64,000 bases of DNA from Microbacterium sp. C7(2022) (lineage in GTDB: Bacteria; Actinomycetota; Actinomycetes; Actinomycetales; Microbacteriaceae): NCBI RefSeq assembly GCF_028823665.1, contig NZ_JAPEHV010000001.1:186001-250000 (forward strand), in the 5' to 3' direction. The notes beneath the pieces were generated by a model. It was not told where the DNA came from. It worked only from the letters and a program-made list of their open reading frames with translations, and did no database searches. The position numbers were made by a program, and so were the translations under genes. Positions 1 through 7,509 of the stretch are shown in pieces (within the stretch, counting starts at the first letter, position 1; each line of letters begins with the position of its first letter).

Positions 1-10
1 AGTATTCGCG

Positions 11-484
11 TCATGAGAGTTCCTTCGCAGTGGTGGATGCCGTCACCCGGGCGAACTCGTCGATCAGCGCGGGTATGCGCTGGATCATGAAGGCGTAGAA
101 GTCGCGGCTGTGCCGTAGGCGCTGTGCGCGTGCAGGATCGTCCCCGACCAATTCGAGGCCGCGTTCGAGCACGCCCAGGAACGTCCGCATCTTTGCGGTC
201 GGGTCGATCGCGCGGACGAAGGCGTCATCGTGGATTTCGTACGCGTGGCCGCGGCCCGCTGTGGGCACGCGGCGCACGAGGCCCGACTGCTCGAGCGCGC
301 GCATTCCCGTTGACACCGATGCTTTCGAGAGGCCCACGGCTTCGCATAGCTGGGACGTGGTCTGGGCGCGGGGTTCGCAGATCAGTAACCAGCCGAGCAG
401 CGTACCGAAAGACGGGGTCGTGCCCATGGCGGAGAGGGCGATGCCGACCTCGGCGGCATACTGCTTCGACGTGGACTCGTCCAT
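11..484 (-). CDS. GbsR/MarR-type winged-helix regulator
   Basis: Small (157 aa) DNA-binding protein. Residues about 25-80 form a winged helix: the stretch around TTSQLCEAVGLSKASVSTGM fits an HTH whose recognition helix carries SKASVST, followed by a wing (GLVRRVPTAGRGHAYEI). The C-terminal half is helical and would dimerise, as in GbsR/MarR proteins. The start is supported by an AAGGAG-type ribosome site just upstream. It is divergent from the hydrolase at 567, and two overlapping perfect palindromes lie between them, so it probably controls itself and that gene. The ligand is not predictable. Confidence 0.85.
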   Translation of the reverse strand: MDESTSKQYAAEVGIALSAMGTTPSFGTLLGWLLICEPRAQTTSQLCEAVGLSKASVSTGMRALEQSGLVRRVPTAGRGHAYEIHDDAFVRAIDPTAKMRTFLGVLERGLELVGDDPARAQRLRHSRDFYAFMIQRIPALIDEFARVTASTTAKELS

Positions 485-501
485 CCTGTTCTCCTTGTAC
501 G

Positions 502-521
502 TTCAGAACTTTCTGAAAGTT
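502..521. promoter_or_regulatory. Overlapping palindromic operators in divergent region
   Basis: Two perfect inverted repeats overlap here: TTCAGAA-CT-TTCTGAA (502-517) and AACTTTC-T-GAAAGTT (507-521). They sit between the GbsR/MarR-like gene and the divergent hydrolase gene, in the place expected for an autoregulatory site of a dimeric winged-helix repressor. Binding is inferred. Confidence 0.55.
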
Positions 522-553
522 ATCATCTCTTCCCGAGTGTCGCACCCCAGGGC

Positions 554-566
554 TACTCTCGCTGGC
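554..566 (+). promoter_or_regulatory. Leaderless -10 box for hydrolase gene
   Basis: TACTCT (554-559) is followed by 7 nt and then the ATG at 567, so transcription would begin at or next to the start codon. No Shine-Dalgarno sequence is present. Confidence 0.55.
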
Positions 567-1136
567 ATGGCTGACATCCTGCTCTTCCACCACATCCAGG
601 GACTCACTGCCGGTGTGCAGGAGTTTGCCGATGACCTGCGGCGAGCCGGGCACACCGTGCACGTACCCGACCTTTTCGACGGCCGCACCTTCGGCAGCAT
701 TGAGGAGGGGTTCGCGTACGCACAGGATGCCGGGTTCGAGACGCTCCGCGAGCGCGGTGTCGCGGCCGCCGATGGGCTCGGCGCGGACCTCGTGTACACA
801 GGCTTCTCGTTCGGCGTCATGATCGCCCAGCAGCTTGCACAGAACCGGCCGGGTGCGCGCGGCGCGCTCCTGCTGCACTCATGCATTCCCCTGGCAGAGT
901 TCGGCGGAGTCTGGCCTGCGGAAGTGCCCGTGCAGATCCACGGGATGGAAGGCGACGAGTTCTTCGACGAGGATCTGCCTGCCGCGCGCGATCTCGTCGC
1001 CGTCGCCGCGGACGCCGAGCTGTTCGTGTACCCGGGCGATAAGCACCTCTTCACCGACTCATCGCTCGACGCGTACGACCCCGAGGCGGCCGCGCTGGTC
1101 CGCGAGCGCGTGCATGGCTTCCTGGGGCGGCTGTAG
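567..1136 (+). CDS. Dienelactone hydrolase-like alpha/beta hydrolase
   Basis: 189 aa cytoplasmic alpha/beta hydrolase of the dienelactone hydrolase family. The nucleophile elbow is GFSFG with Ser81; classical dienelactone hydrolases have Cys here (GxCxG). The remaining triad members are likely the Asp in MEGDEFF and the His in GDKHLF, as in the family. I chose ATG 567 rather than a longer upstream reading because a TANNNT box sits 7 nt before it and the protein then begins directly with the first beta strand (MADILLFHH). Divergent from the GbsR/MarR-like regulator. The substrate is unknown; the Ser suggests esterase-like use. Confidence 0.85.
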   Translation: MADILLFHHIQGLTAGVQEFADDLRRAGHTVHVPDLFDGRTFGSIEEGFAYAQDAGFETLRERGVAAADGLGADLVYTGFSFGVMIAQQLAQNRPGARGALLLHSCIPLAEFGGVWPAEVPVQIHGMEGDEFFDEDLPAARDLVAVAADAELFVYPGDKHLFTDSSLDAYDPEAAALVRERVHGFLGRL

Positions 1137-1161
1137 TCCCGCAGGGTGACACCATGGAGGG

Positions 1162-3651
1162 ATGGGAACCGCCAACCTCACCCGCGAAGAGACGGCCGCG
1201 CGATCCGCGGCGATCACTGCGCGCAGCATCCATGCCGTCCTCGACCTGACGGGCGCGATCGACCCTGACCGGACCGACTTCCCGGTGACGACCACGCTCG
1301 AGTTCGACGCCGCCACCGACGAGACCTGGATCGACTTCATCGGCCCGGGCGTGAACCGCGTCACGGTCAACGGCGCAGAGATTCCCGTCCGCTACGACGG
1401 CGCGCGCATCGCCATCTCCGGGCTCACCGCTCACAACACCGTGATCGTCGAGGCGGCGGGTGGGTACAGCCGTTCCGGCGAGGGCCTGCACCGCTTCGTC
1501 GACCCCGTCGACGGCGAGACCTACCTCTACACGCACTATGAGCCGGCCGACGCTCGCCGCGTGATCGCGTGCTTCGAGCAGCCCGACATGAAGTCGCGCT
1601 ACACGTTCGAGGTCACCGCCCCCCTCGGGTGGCAGGTGCTGTCGAATCAGGATGCCACGGCCACCGTGGTCACCGGCGACGCGCAGACCGTGACCTTTGC
1701 GCCGACCCTTCCGCTGTCGAGTTACATCACTGCTCTTGCCGCGGGCCCCTATCACCGCGTCGAGTCGACGTGGCAAAAGGGCGACCGAACTGTCGCACTC
1801 GCCGCGCTGTGCCGTGCGTCGCTGGCCGAGTACCTCGAGGCCGACGAGATCCTCGAGGTCACGCGCCAGGGCATGGACTTCTTTGATGACGCCTTCGGAT
1901 TTCCCTACCCGTGGGGCAAGTACGACCAGATCTTCGTCCCCGAGTACAACATCGGCGCGATGGAGAACCCGGGGCTCGTCACCTTCACCGAGGCATACCT
2001 CTTCCGCGGAGCCTCGACGCAGGCGCAGCAGGCTGCGCGGGCAAACACGATCCTCCACGAGATGGCGCACATGTGGTTCGGCGACCTCGTCACGATGCGC
2101 TGGTGGGACGACCTGTGGCTCAAAGAGTCGTTCGCCGACTACATGGGCTCGCACGCGTCGGTCGCCGCGACAAAGTACACCGACGCGTGGGTGGCGTTCG
2201 CCAATCGTCGCAAGGCGTGGGCGTACGCGCAGGACCAGCTGCCGACCACTCACCCGATCGTCGCCGATATCGCCGACCTCGAAGCGGCCAAGCTCAACTT
2301 CGACGGAATCACATACGCCAAGGGCGCGTCGGTACTCAAGCAACTCGTCGCGTTCGTCGGCGAGGAAGCCTTCTTCGCCGGCGCGCGCAGCTACTTTGCC
2401 CGCCACGCGTACGGGAACACCACGCTCGGCGACCTGCTCGCCGAACTCGAAGAGTCCTCGGGTCGCGACCTTCGCGAGTGGTCGCGTGCGTGGCTCGAGA
2501 CCAGCGGTGTTTCGACGCTGTGGCTCGAGCGTGCCAGCGACGGCTCGGCCGTCCTGCACCAGTCTCCGGCCAGACCGCACCGGTTGCGCGTCGCGCTGTT
2601 CGATCTCGACGATCAGCGGCTCGTGTTCCGCGAGCGCGTCGACGTCGACATCAGTGGCGAGCAGACCGAGATCGCGCTCGCCGACGCTGCGCTGACGCTC
2701 ATCAATGATGGTGATCTCACCTACGCGAAGGCGCGCCTCGACGACACCTCGCTCGACGCGGTCGAAGCGGCGCTGTCGACCCTCGACGACTCTCTCGCGC
2801 GAGGCTTGGTCTGGTCGTCACTGTGGAACGCGACGCGCGACGGCGAGCTGCGCGTCGAACGCTACCTGCGCATCGTGGGCGCGCACGCCCTCGCAGAGTC
2901 GAACCTCAGTGTGCTCACCGGTGTCGTCGCGCACGCGGCGGTCGCCTCGAGCACATACCTTCCCGAGGGTGTTCGTGAGGCGGCGATGCGCGAGTGGCTG
3001 CATACCGCGTGGCGTGCGATGACCGAAGCGGATGCCGGGAGCGGCGCACAGCTCATCTGGGCGCGTGCGGTGGCCGACGCGGCGTCCCGCGACGGCTCAC
3101 GCGCTGCCGAAATCCGAGCGATGCTTTCGGACCCGGCATCCGCCCCCGCAGGGCTCGCGCTGGACGCTGACCTGAGATGGATGCTGCTTGCTGCCCTCGC
3201 AGCGACCGGCAACGCCGCCGAGGCGGACGCGGAGAGCGAACTGCAACGAGACGACACTGCCAGCGGTCGCACGCAGCGCCTGCGCGTGGTCGCTTCGCAG
3301 CCCACGGCCGCGATTCGGGAAGCGGCGTGGAACGCGGCGTGGAACGATCTGGCGCTCACCAACGATCACCTCGATGCGACGATCGCTGGTTTCCGCGCGG
3401 GTGGCCGACGCGACCTCGTCGAACGGTTCGACGCCGACTACTTCGCGCGTATCGAAGAGGCATGGCGCACCCGCAGCATCGAGATCGCCAAGCGCCTCGT
3501 GGTGGGGCTCTTCCCCGACACGGACTCGCTCGACCTGGTGGATGAGTGGCTGGCGAATCACGAAGATGCGCCGGGTGCCCTGCGCCGACTCGTCATCGAG
3601 CAGCGAGACCAGCGGGAGCGCGCCCTCCGGGTGCAGCACATCAACGCCTGA
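1162..3651 (+). CDS. pepN: Aminopeptidase N (M1 metallopeptidase)
   Basis: 829 aa zinc aminopeptidase that removes N-terminal residues from peptides in the cytoplasm. The substrate-anchoring GAMEN motif is at 265-269, the zinc motif HEMAH at 299-303, and the third zinc ligand is Glu322 in KESFADY, 19 residues after the second His as in the M1 family. An ERAP1-like helical C-terminal domain fills about residues 520-829. Length matches actinobacterial PepN. The MGTANLTREE start agrees with the family, but GGAGGG abuts the ATG directly with no spacer, so the initiation mode is unclear. It begins 25 nt after the hydrolase stop and may be co-transcribed. Confidence 0.96.
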   Translation: MGTANLTREETAARSAAITARSIHAVLDLTGAIDPDRTDFPVTTTLEFDAATDETWIDFIGPGVNRVTVNGAEIPVRYDGARIAISGLTAHNTVIVEAAGGYSRSGEGLHRFVDPVDGETYLYTHYEPADARRVIACFEQPDMKSRYTFEVTAPLGWQVLSNQDATATVVTGDAQTVTFAPTLPLSSYITALAAGPYHRVESTWQKGDRTVALAALCRASLAEYLEADEILEVTRQGMDFFDDAFGFPYPWGKYDQIFVPEYNIGAMENPGLVTFTEAYLFRGASTQAQQAARANTILHEMAHMWFGDLVTMRWWDDLWLKESFADYMGSHASVAATKYTDAWVAFANRRKAWAYAQDQLPTTHPIVADIADLEAAKLNFDGITYAKGASVLKQLVAFVGEEAFFAGARSYFARHAYGNTTLGDLLAELEESSGRDLREWSRAWLETSGVSTLWLERASDGSAVLHQSPARPHRLRVALFDLDDQRLVFRERVDVDISGEQTEIALADAALTLINDGDLTYAKARLDDTSLDAVEAALSTLDDSLARGLVWSSLWNATRDGELRVERYLRIVGAHALAESNLSVLTGVVAHAAVASSTYLPEGVREAAMREWLHTAWRAMTEADAGSGAQLIWARAVADAASRDGSRAAEIRAMLSDPASAPAGLALDADLRWMLLAALAATGNAAEADAESELQRDDTASGRTQRLRVVASQPTAAIREAAWNAAWNDLALTNDHLDATIAGFRAGGRRDLVERFDADYFARIEEAWRTRSIEIAKRLVVGLFPDTDSLDLVDEWLANHEDAPGALRRLVIEQRDQRERALRVQHINA

Positions 3652-3690
3652 CCGGTCGCCGCGAGGGCGCTGCCGGGGTGCTACGCGCAG

Positions 3691-3712
3691 AGTTCCACCG
3701 AGTGGTGGAACT
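3691..3712. promoter_or_regulatory. Perfect 9-4-9 palindrome upstream of sulfatase
   Basis: Arms AGTTCCACC (3691-3699) and GGTGGAACT (3704-3712) flank a 4-nt centre. This is the size of a TetR- or GntR-type operator. It lies 5 nt before a TACAGT -10 candidate (3718-3723), a position that would block RNA polymerase. No regulator gene is adjacent. Confidence 0.6.
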
Positions 3713-3717
3713 TCGAC

Positions 3718-3723
3718 TACAGT
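3718..3723 (+). promoter_or_regulatory. Candidate -10 box for sulfatase
   Basis: TACAGT follows the palindrome at 3691-3712. Transcription from here would give a leader of about 100 nt before the sulfatase ATG at 3833, which is preceded by a GAGAGG ribosome site. Confidence 0.4.
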
Positions 3724-3832
3724 AGGGCGATGTTGCCTCCGCGCCGGCGGTTACTCGTGACGGGTGTCGTGCCTGCGGGGGCATCGTGCCGCCGACGGCA
3801 CGCTGTAATCCTGCAAGAGAGGCACCCGATCG

Positions 3833-5323
3833 ATGGCCGATCCGACGTCCCCCCGCCCGCCCTTCCTCCGACGATTCCTGAAGGGAACGGCGCTCGTCCT
3901 GGCGATCCCGCTCGTCGCCGTCGTCGGTGCCGCCGGCTACGTCGGCTTCGAAGCGCTGACCAACCGCCCCGATGATTCGCCCGAGCACGAGCAGTCCAAG
4001 GACGAGTACCTCGAATCGCTCCGCGCTCGCGCGACCGCGCCCGAGGCCGACCCGAACGTCGTGCTGGTCTACTACGACGACCTCGGCTACGGCGACTTCG
4101 GGTTCACCGGCAACACCGTGATCGACACCCCGAATCTCGACGCGCTCGCCGAAGACGGGGTCGTTCTCAGCAACTTCCACGCGCCCTCGCCGGTGTGCAC
4201 GCCGTCGCGCGCCGCGCTCCTGACCGGTCGCCTCGCCCCTCGCGCCGACGTACCGAGCGTGCTGTTCCCGACCGGCTCGGCCATGGGACTCATCGACAAG
4301 GTCTCGGGAAACTTCCCGCTGACGGCAGCCGAGATCACGATCCCCGAAGTCCTGCAGGCCACCGGCTACCAGACCGCGATGATCGGCAAGTGGCACCTGG
4401 GTGACACCGCCGAGTCGGCGCCTACGCAGTTCGGTTTCGAGAGCTTCCTCGGCTCGCTGTACTCGAACGACATGGATCCGTTCGAGATCTACCGCGACGA
4501 CGAGGTCGAGATCGCCGCCCCGGTGGACCAGACCATGCTCGACGAGCTCTACACGGACGCTGCCGTCGAGTACATCGACACGGCCGCGGCATCCGAAGAC
4601 CCCTTCTTCCTTTACTTCGCGCACAACTTCCCGCACGACCCGCTGTTCACCTCGCCCGAGAATGAGGGTCGGTCGGATGCCGGTCTCTACGGCGATGTGG
4701 TGGAGAGCCTCGACGACGGCATCGGTCGCATCGTCGATGAGCTCGAGGCGACGGGTGAGCTCGACAACACCATCATCATCGTCACCAGCGACAACGGTCC
4801 CTGGTACCAGGGAAGCCCGGGCGACCACCGCGGTCGCAAGGGATCGATCAGCGAAGGCGGCACGCGTGTGCCGTTCCTCGTGCACTGGCCCGACGGGATC
4901 GACGGCGGGCGCACGCTCGAGACAATGACCATGGGAACCGACATTCTGCCGACCCTCATGGAGTGGATCGACGTCCCCGCGCCGACCGATCGCATGCTCG
5001 ACGGCACCAGCATGGCGCCGCTTCTTGCGGGCGAGGCCGATTCGGTGAGCGAGTACTACTACTTCTACGCCGGCCGTGAGCTCCTGGGGGTGAGCGATGG
5101 GCGCTTCAAGTACTACACGAAGCAGCCGTACCTGCACACCAACAGTGGTCTGCCGTTCACTGCCGCGACCCAGCAGGGCCCGTGGCTGTTCGATATGGAG
5201 TCGGATGCGAGCGAGTCGTACGACGTCAGTGCGAAGTACCCGGACGTGGTCGCCGACCTGACCGCAGAACTCGAGCGCCGCAACGCCGAGATGGCCGAGA
5301 ACCCGCGCGGGTGGCTCTCGTAG
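3833..5323 (+). CDS. Membrane-anchored arylsulfatase-type sulfatase
   Basis: 496 aa type I sulfatase, a hydrolase of sulfate esters. The N-terminus is basic (RPPFLRRFLKG) and followed by one hydrophobic helix (about residues 21-45), so the enzyme is probably tethered outside the membrane. The catalytic signature CTPSR starts at Cys122, which must be converted to formylglycine. Family metal-site motifs are visible (YYDDLGYGD near residue 80; the SDNGPW and GGTRVPF regions). A formylglycine-generating enzyme lies 0.4 kb downstream on the other strand, giving a complete enzyme-plus-activator pair. A strong palindrome upstream suggests regulated expression. The sulfated substrate cannot be read from the sequence. 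Confidence 0.93.
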   Translation: MADPTSPRPPFLRRFLKGTALVLAIPLVAVVGAAGYVGFEALTNRPDDSPEHEQSKDEYLESLRARATAPEADPNVVLVYYDDLGYGDFGFTGNTVIDTPNLDALAEDGVVLSNFHAPSPVCTPSRAALLTGRLAPRADVPSVLFPTGSAMGLIDKVSGNFPLTAAEITIPEVLQATGYQTAMIGKWHLGDTAESAPTQFGFESFLGSLYSNDMDPFEIYRDDEVEIAAPVDQTMLDELYTDAAVEYIDTAAASEDPFFLYFAHNFPHDPLFTSPENEGRSDAGLYGDVVESLDDGIGRIVDELEATGELDNTIIIVTSDNGPWYQGSPGDHRGRKGSISEGGTRVPFLVHWPDGIDGGRTLETMTMGTDILPTLMEWIDVPAPTDRMLDGTSMAPLLAGEADSVSEYYYFYAGRELLGVSDGRFKYYTKQPYLHTNSGLPFTAATQQGPWLFDMESDASESYDVSAKYPDVVADLTAELERRNAEMAENPRGWLS

Positions 5324-5346
5324 CCATCCTCGCCACGTGCAGAAAA

Positions 5347-5374
5347 ACGGGCCGGGGAGTGATCCCCGGCCCGT
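5347..5374. terminator. Bidirectional intrinsic terminator
   Basis: Perfect 11-bp stem (ACGGGCCGGGG with its complement) and a 6-nt loop between the convergent sulfatase and CsbD-like genes. On the minus strand the stem is followed by a T-rich tract (complement of AGAAAAA), making it a canonical terminator for the CsbD-like gene. Confidence 0.85.
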
Positions 5375-5401
5375 TGTGTGCGAATCAGCTTCGCGCGGAA
5401 C

Positions 5402-5572
5402 TCAGCGGAAGGCGTCCTTGACGTTCTCGCCCGCCTGCTTCAGGTTGGCTTCTGCCTGGTCCTTCTTGCCCTCCGCCTGCAAGCGCTCGTTGTCCGTCGC
5501 GTCGCCGATAGCTTCCTTGCCCTTGCCCGTGAGGTCCTGCGCGGTGTTCTTGATCTTGTCGTCGAGACCCAT
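5402..5572 (-). CDS. CsbD-family stress protein
   Basis: 56 aa hydrophilic protein starting MGLDDKIKNTAQDLTGKGKE and rich in Lys, Asp, Gln and Ala, the typical pattern of CsbD-family small general-stress proteins; function is unknown in the family. A good AAAGGAG ribosome site precedes the ATG, and a canonical terminator follows the stop. It lies downstream of the formylglycine-generating enzyme gene on the same strand with a 123-nt gap, so it may be read separately. Confidence 0.9.
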   Translation of the reverse strand: MGLDDKIKNTAQDLTGKGKEAIGDATDNERLQAEGKKDQAEANLKQAGENVKDAFR

Positions 5573-5695
5573 GCTGTGCTCCTTTCGCTGGGGGCCGCCG
5601 TTGTGAGGCGGTCAGGCCATTTCATGGCATTCGAGACAACAGCCCAAGGGGCTTGACAGATGGCCCTCAATGGGTCAGAGAAATCGCGCTACGCG

Positions 5696-6676
5696 TCAGC
5701 GCGAAACCGTGCGGAAGCCTGCGTTGCCCATCGATGAGTCCGGCGTGTTCTGGCTGCGCGCCGAGTTGCGATAGCGGTTGCAGTACGAGATGTGACACAG
5801 GTAGCTGCCGCCGCGCAGGATGCGCACCTGGCCGCGTTCGGGGCCGGTCGGGTTCGTCGCCGGCGAGGTGCCGTAGTAGCGCGGGTCGAACCAGTCGGCG
5901 CACCACTCCCACACGTTCCCGACGGTCTGGTGCAGGCCGTATCCGTTGGGTGCGAAGGCATCTGCGGGCGCCGTGGTCAAGTAACCGTCCTCGAGGGTGT
6001 TCTCGCGCGGAAACGTGCCCTGCCAGATGTTCGCGCGCCAGGTGCCATCGGTGTCGGGTTCGTCATCGCCCCACGGATACTTCTTGCGGTCGAGCCCCCC
6101 GCGTGAGGCGTACTCCCACTCGGCTTCCGTCGGCAGACGGCGCCCGGCCCACTCGCAGTACGCTTGCGCGTCGTTCCAGCTGACGTGGACGACCGGGTGG
6201 TCTTCGAGTCCATCGAGTGACGACAGGGGCCCGCCAGGATGCCGCCAGTCGGCGCCCTTCACTCCGAACCACCACGGGGTTTGCGCGGGCTGCCCCATGA
6301 TGTCGGATCGGTCGGCGGCGAGCGCCAGGTGGAACACGGCCGAAAATTCGAACGTCTCGGCCTCGGTGCGGTACCCGGTCGCGTCGACGAACTCGGCGAA
6401 TGCGCGGTTCGTCACGGTCGTGGCATCCATCGAGAATTCCGAGATCTCGACTTCGTGCTGCGGGCTCTCGCCGTCGCCACGGTTCTCGTCGCCCGACGAG
6501 TCGCCCATGATGAAGCGGCCTGCCGGGATCAGTACCTGCGGGATCAGGTGGCGTGGGCTCTCTTCGGCCGGGGTCGGGGAAGCGGACGCCGGTGCCCGCC
6601 CGATCGAAAGAAAAGCATCCCGCGCCGGTGCGCCGCAACGGCAGTTGTCACCGCAGGTCGAGTCGTCGTCAGCCAC
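5696..6676 (-). CDS. Formylglycine-generating enzyme (SUMF1-like)
   Basis: 326 aa FGE-sulfatase domain protein. It oxidises the Cys of sulfatase CxPxR motifs to formylglycine. The copper-binding active-site pair is intact in GGSYLCHISYCNRYR (Cys294 and Cys299). The N-terminus has an additional cysteine cluster (CGDNCRCGAP), resembling short Cys-rich leaders in other bacterial FGEs. The natural client is almost certainly the neighbouring sulfatase with CTPSR at Cys122. GTG start; a TAGGCT box lies 6 nt upstream, so translation is probably leaderless. Confidence 0.93.
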   Translation of the reverse strand: MADDDSTCGDNCRCGAPARDAFLSIGRAPASASPTPAEESPRHLIPQVLIPAGRFIMGDSSGDENRGDGESPQHEVEISEFSMDATTVTNRAFAEFVDATGYRTEAETFEFSAVFHLALAADRSDIMGQPAQTPWWFGVKGADWRHPGGPLSSLDGLEDHPVVHVSWNDAQAYCEWAGRRLPTEAEWEYASRGGLDRKKYPWGDDEPDTDGTWRANIWQGTFPRENTLEDGYLTTAPADAFAPNGYGLHQTVGNVWEWCADWFDPRYYGTSPATNPTGPERGQVRILRGGSYLCHISYCNRYRNSARSQNTPDSSMGNAGFRTVSR

Positions 6677-6688
6677 CCCCTCAGCCTA
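6677..6688 (-). promoter_or_regulatory. Leaderless -10 box for FGE gene
   Basis: TAGGCT on the minus strand (6683-6688) with a 6-nt spacer before the GTG at 6676. Confidence 0.5.
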
Positions 6689-6706
6689 TCGGGGGGCTCA
6701 GCACAG

Positions 6707-6880
6707 ATGGCGGGCATGCGCAAGGGCCTGGCTCTTCCCCGTGGCGAAACTAGGCTCGGCACAGAGCACAAAGACGCCGCGTGGAGCTACCCGACGCCGT
6801 ACCCGTCGGCCTTCGACCGCGTCGGCAAGGACTTCTCGGTCTACGTCGCCTTCGCCCCCGGCGTCACGATCACCGACTGA
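6707..6880 (+). pseudogene. C-terminal remnant of a DUF427 protein
   Basis: An open frame of up to 57 codons ends in a segment (KDAAWSYPTPYPSAFDRVG ... YVAFAPGV) that matches, from memory, the C-terminal pattern of DUF427 proteins (DAAW-YP-P---A--I---VAF--GV). The conserved N-terminal two thirds of the family is absent; the upstream sequence in this frame is the antisense of the FGE gene. I read it as a truncated relic between FGE and YaeQ. A small real protein starting at 6707 or 6716 cannot be excluded. Confidence 0.55.
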
Positions 6881-6884
6881 CGCG

Positions 6885-6898
6885 TAGGCTCGTGCCTT
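6885..6898 (+). promoter_or_regulatory. Leaderless -10 box for yaeQ
   Basis: TAGGCT (6885-6890), 8 nt before the ATG at 6899; no ribosome site. Confidence 0.5.
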
Positions 6899-7441
6899 AT
6901 GGCACTTCCCGCGACGATCCATACCTTCACGGTGAACCTGGCCGACGTCGATCGCGGGGTGTACGAAGAGGTGTCGCTGCGCGTGGCGCGGCATCCGTCT
7001 GAGACCGAGGCGTACATGATGACGCGCCTGCTGGCGTACCTGCTCGAGTACGAAGAGGGCATCGCGTTCAGCGAGGGCATCTCGTCGACCGAGGAGCCCG
7101 CGGTGATCGTTCGCGACCTCACGGGGCGAATCACCACCTGGATCGAGGTGGGGGCTCCGGATGCCGCGCGTCTGCACTACGGCAGCAAGCTCGCCGATCG
7201 CACCACCGTGTACACGCACCGAGATCCCGCGAAGGTGATGGCGCCGTGGGCGGGGAAGAAGATTCACGACAGCGCGGCCATCACGCTGCACAGTTTCGAT
7301 CCCGGCTTCATCGATGACGCCGTGCGCGCGCTCGACCGGCGCAACACCGCGACCCTTTCGGTGACCGAACGTCAGCTCTACCTCGAACTGAACGGCACTC
7401 ACCTGTCGTCGGCTGTGCACGACCACACGCTGAGCGTCTGA
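6899..7441 (+). CDS. yaeQ: YaeQ family protein
   Basis: 180 aa. N-terminus MALPATIHTFTVNLADVDRG and the motifs HPSETEAYMMTRLLAYLLEYEEG, IEVGAP and QLYLEL are those of YaeQ, a conserved protein with a PD-(D/E)XK nuclease-like fold whose cellular role is not settled. Full family length. Leaderless-type start. It stands alone between the DUF427 remnant and the EEP phosphoesterase. Confidence 0.92.
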   Translation: MALPATIHTFTVNLADVDRGVYEEVSLRVARHPSETEAYMMTRLLAYLLEYEEGIAFSEGISSTEEPAVIVRDLTGRITTWIEVGAPDAARLHYGSKLADRTTVYTHRDPAKVMAPWAGKKIHDSAAITLHSFDPGFIDDAVRALDRRNTATLSVTERQLYLELNGTHLSSAVHDHTLSV

Positions 7442-7509
7442 CGGCCAACGTCCGCCCCTGGCGTATCAGGCGCCGAGAGGCGAGACTCTCCCCAGCGGGA
7501 GGAAACGCC

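Noticed and set aside
1051..2580. 509-codon minus-strand frame
   Set aside because: Antisense of aminopeptidase N.
3730..3975. Possible leaderless gene starting 6 nt after TACAGT
   Set aside because: The spacing fits, but the frame runs out of phase into the sulfatase N-terminus, is Pro/Arg-rich and matches nothing; TACAGT more likely starts the sulfatase mRNA.
3641..5137. 498-codon minus-strand frame
   Set aside because: Antisense of the sulfatase; composition is Arg/Val/Asp-rich mirror coding with no motif.
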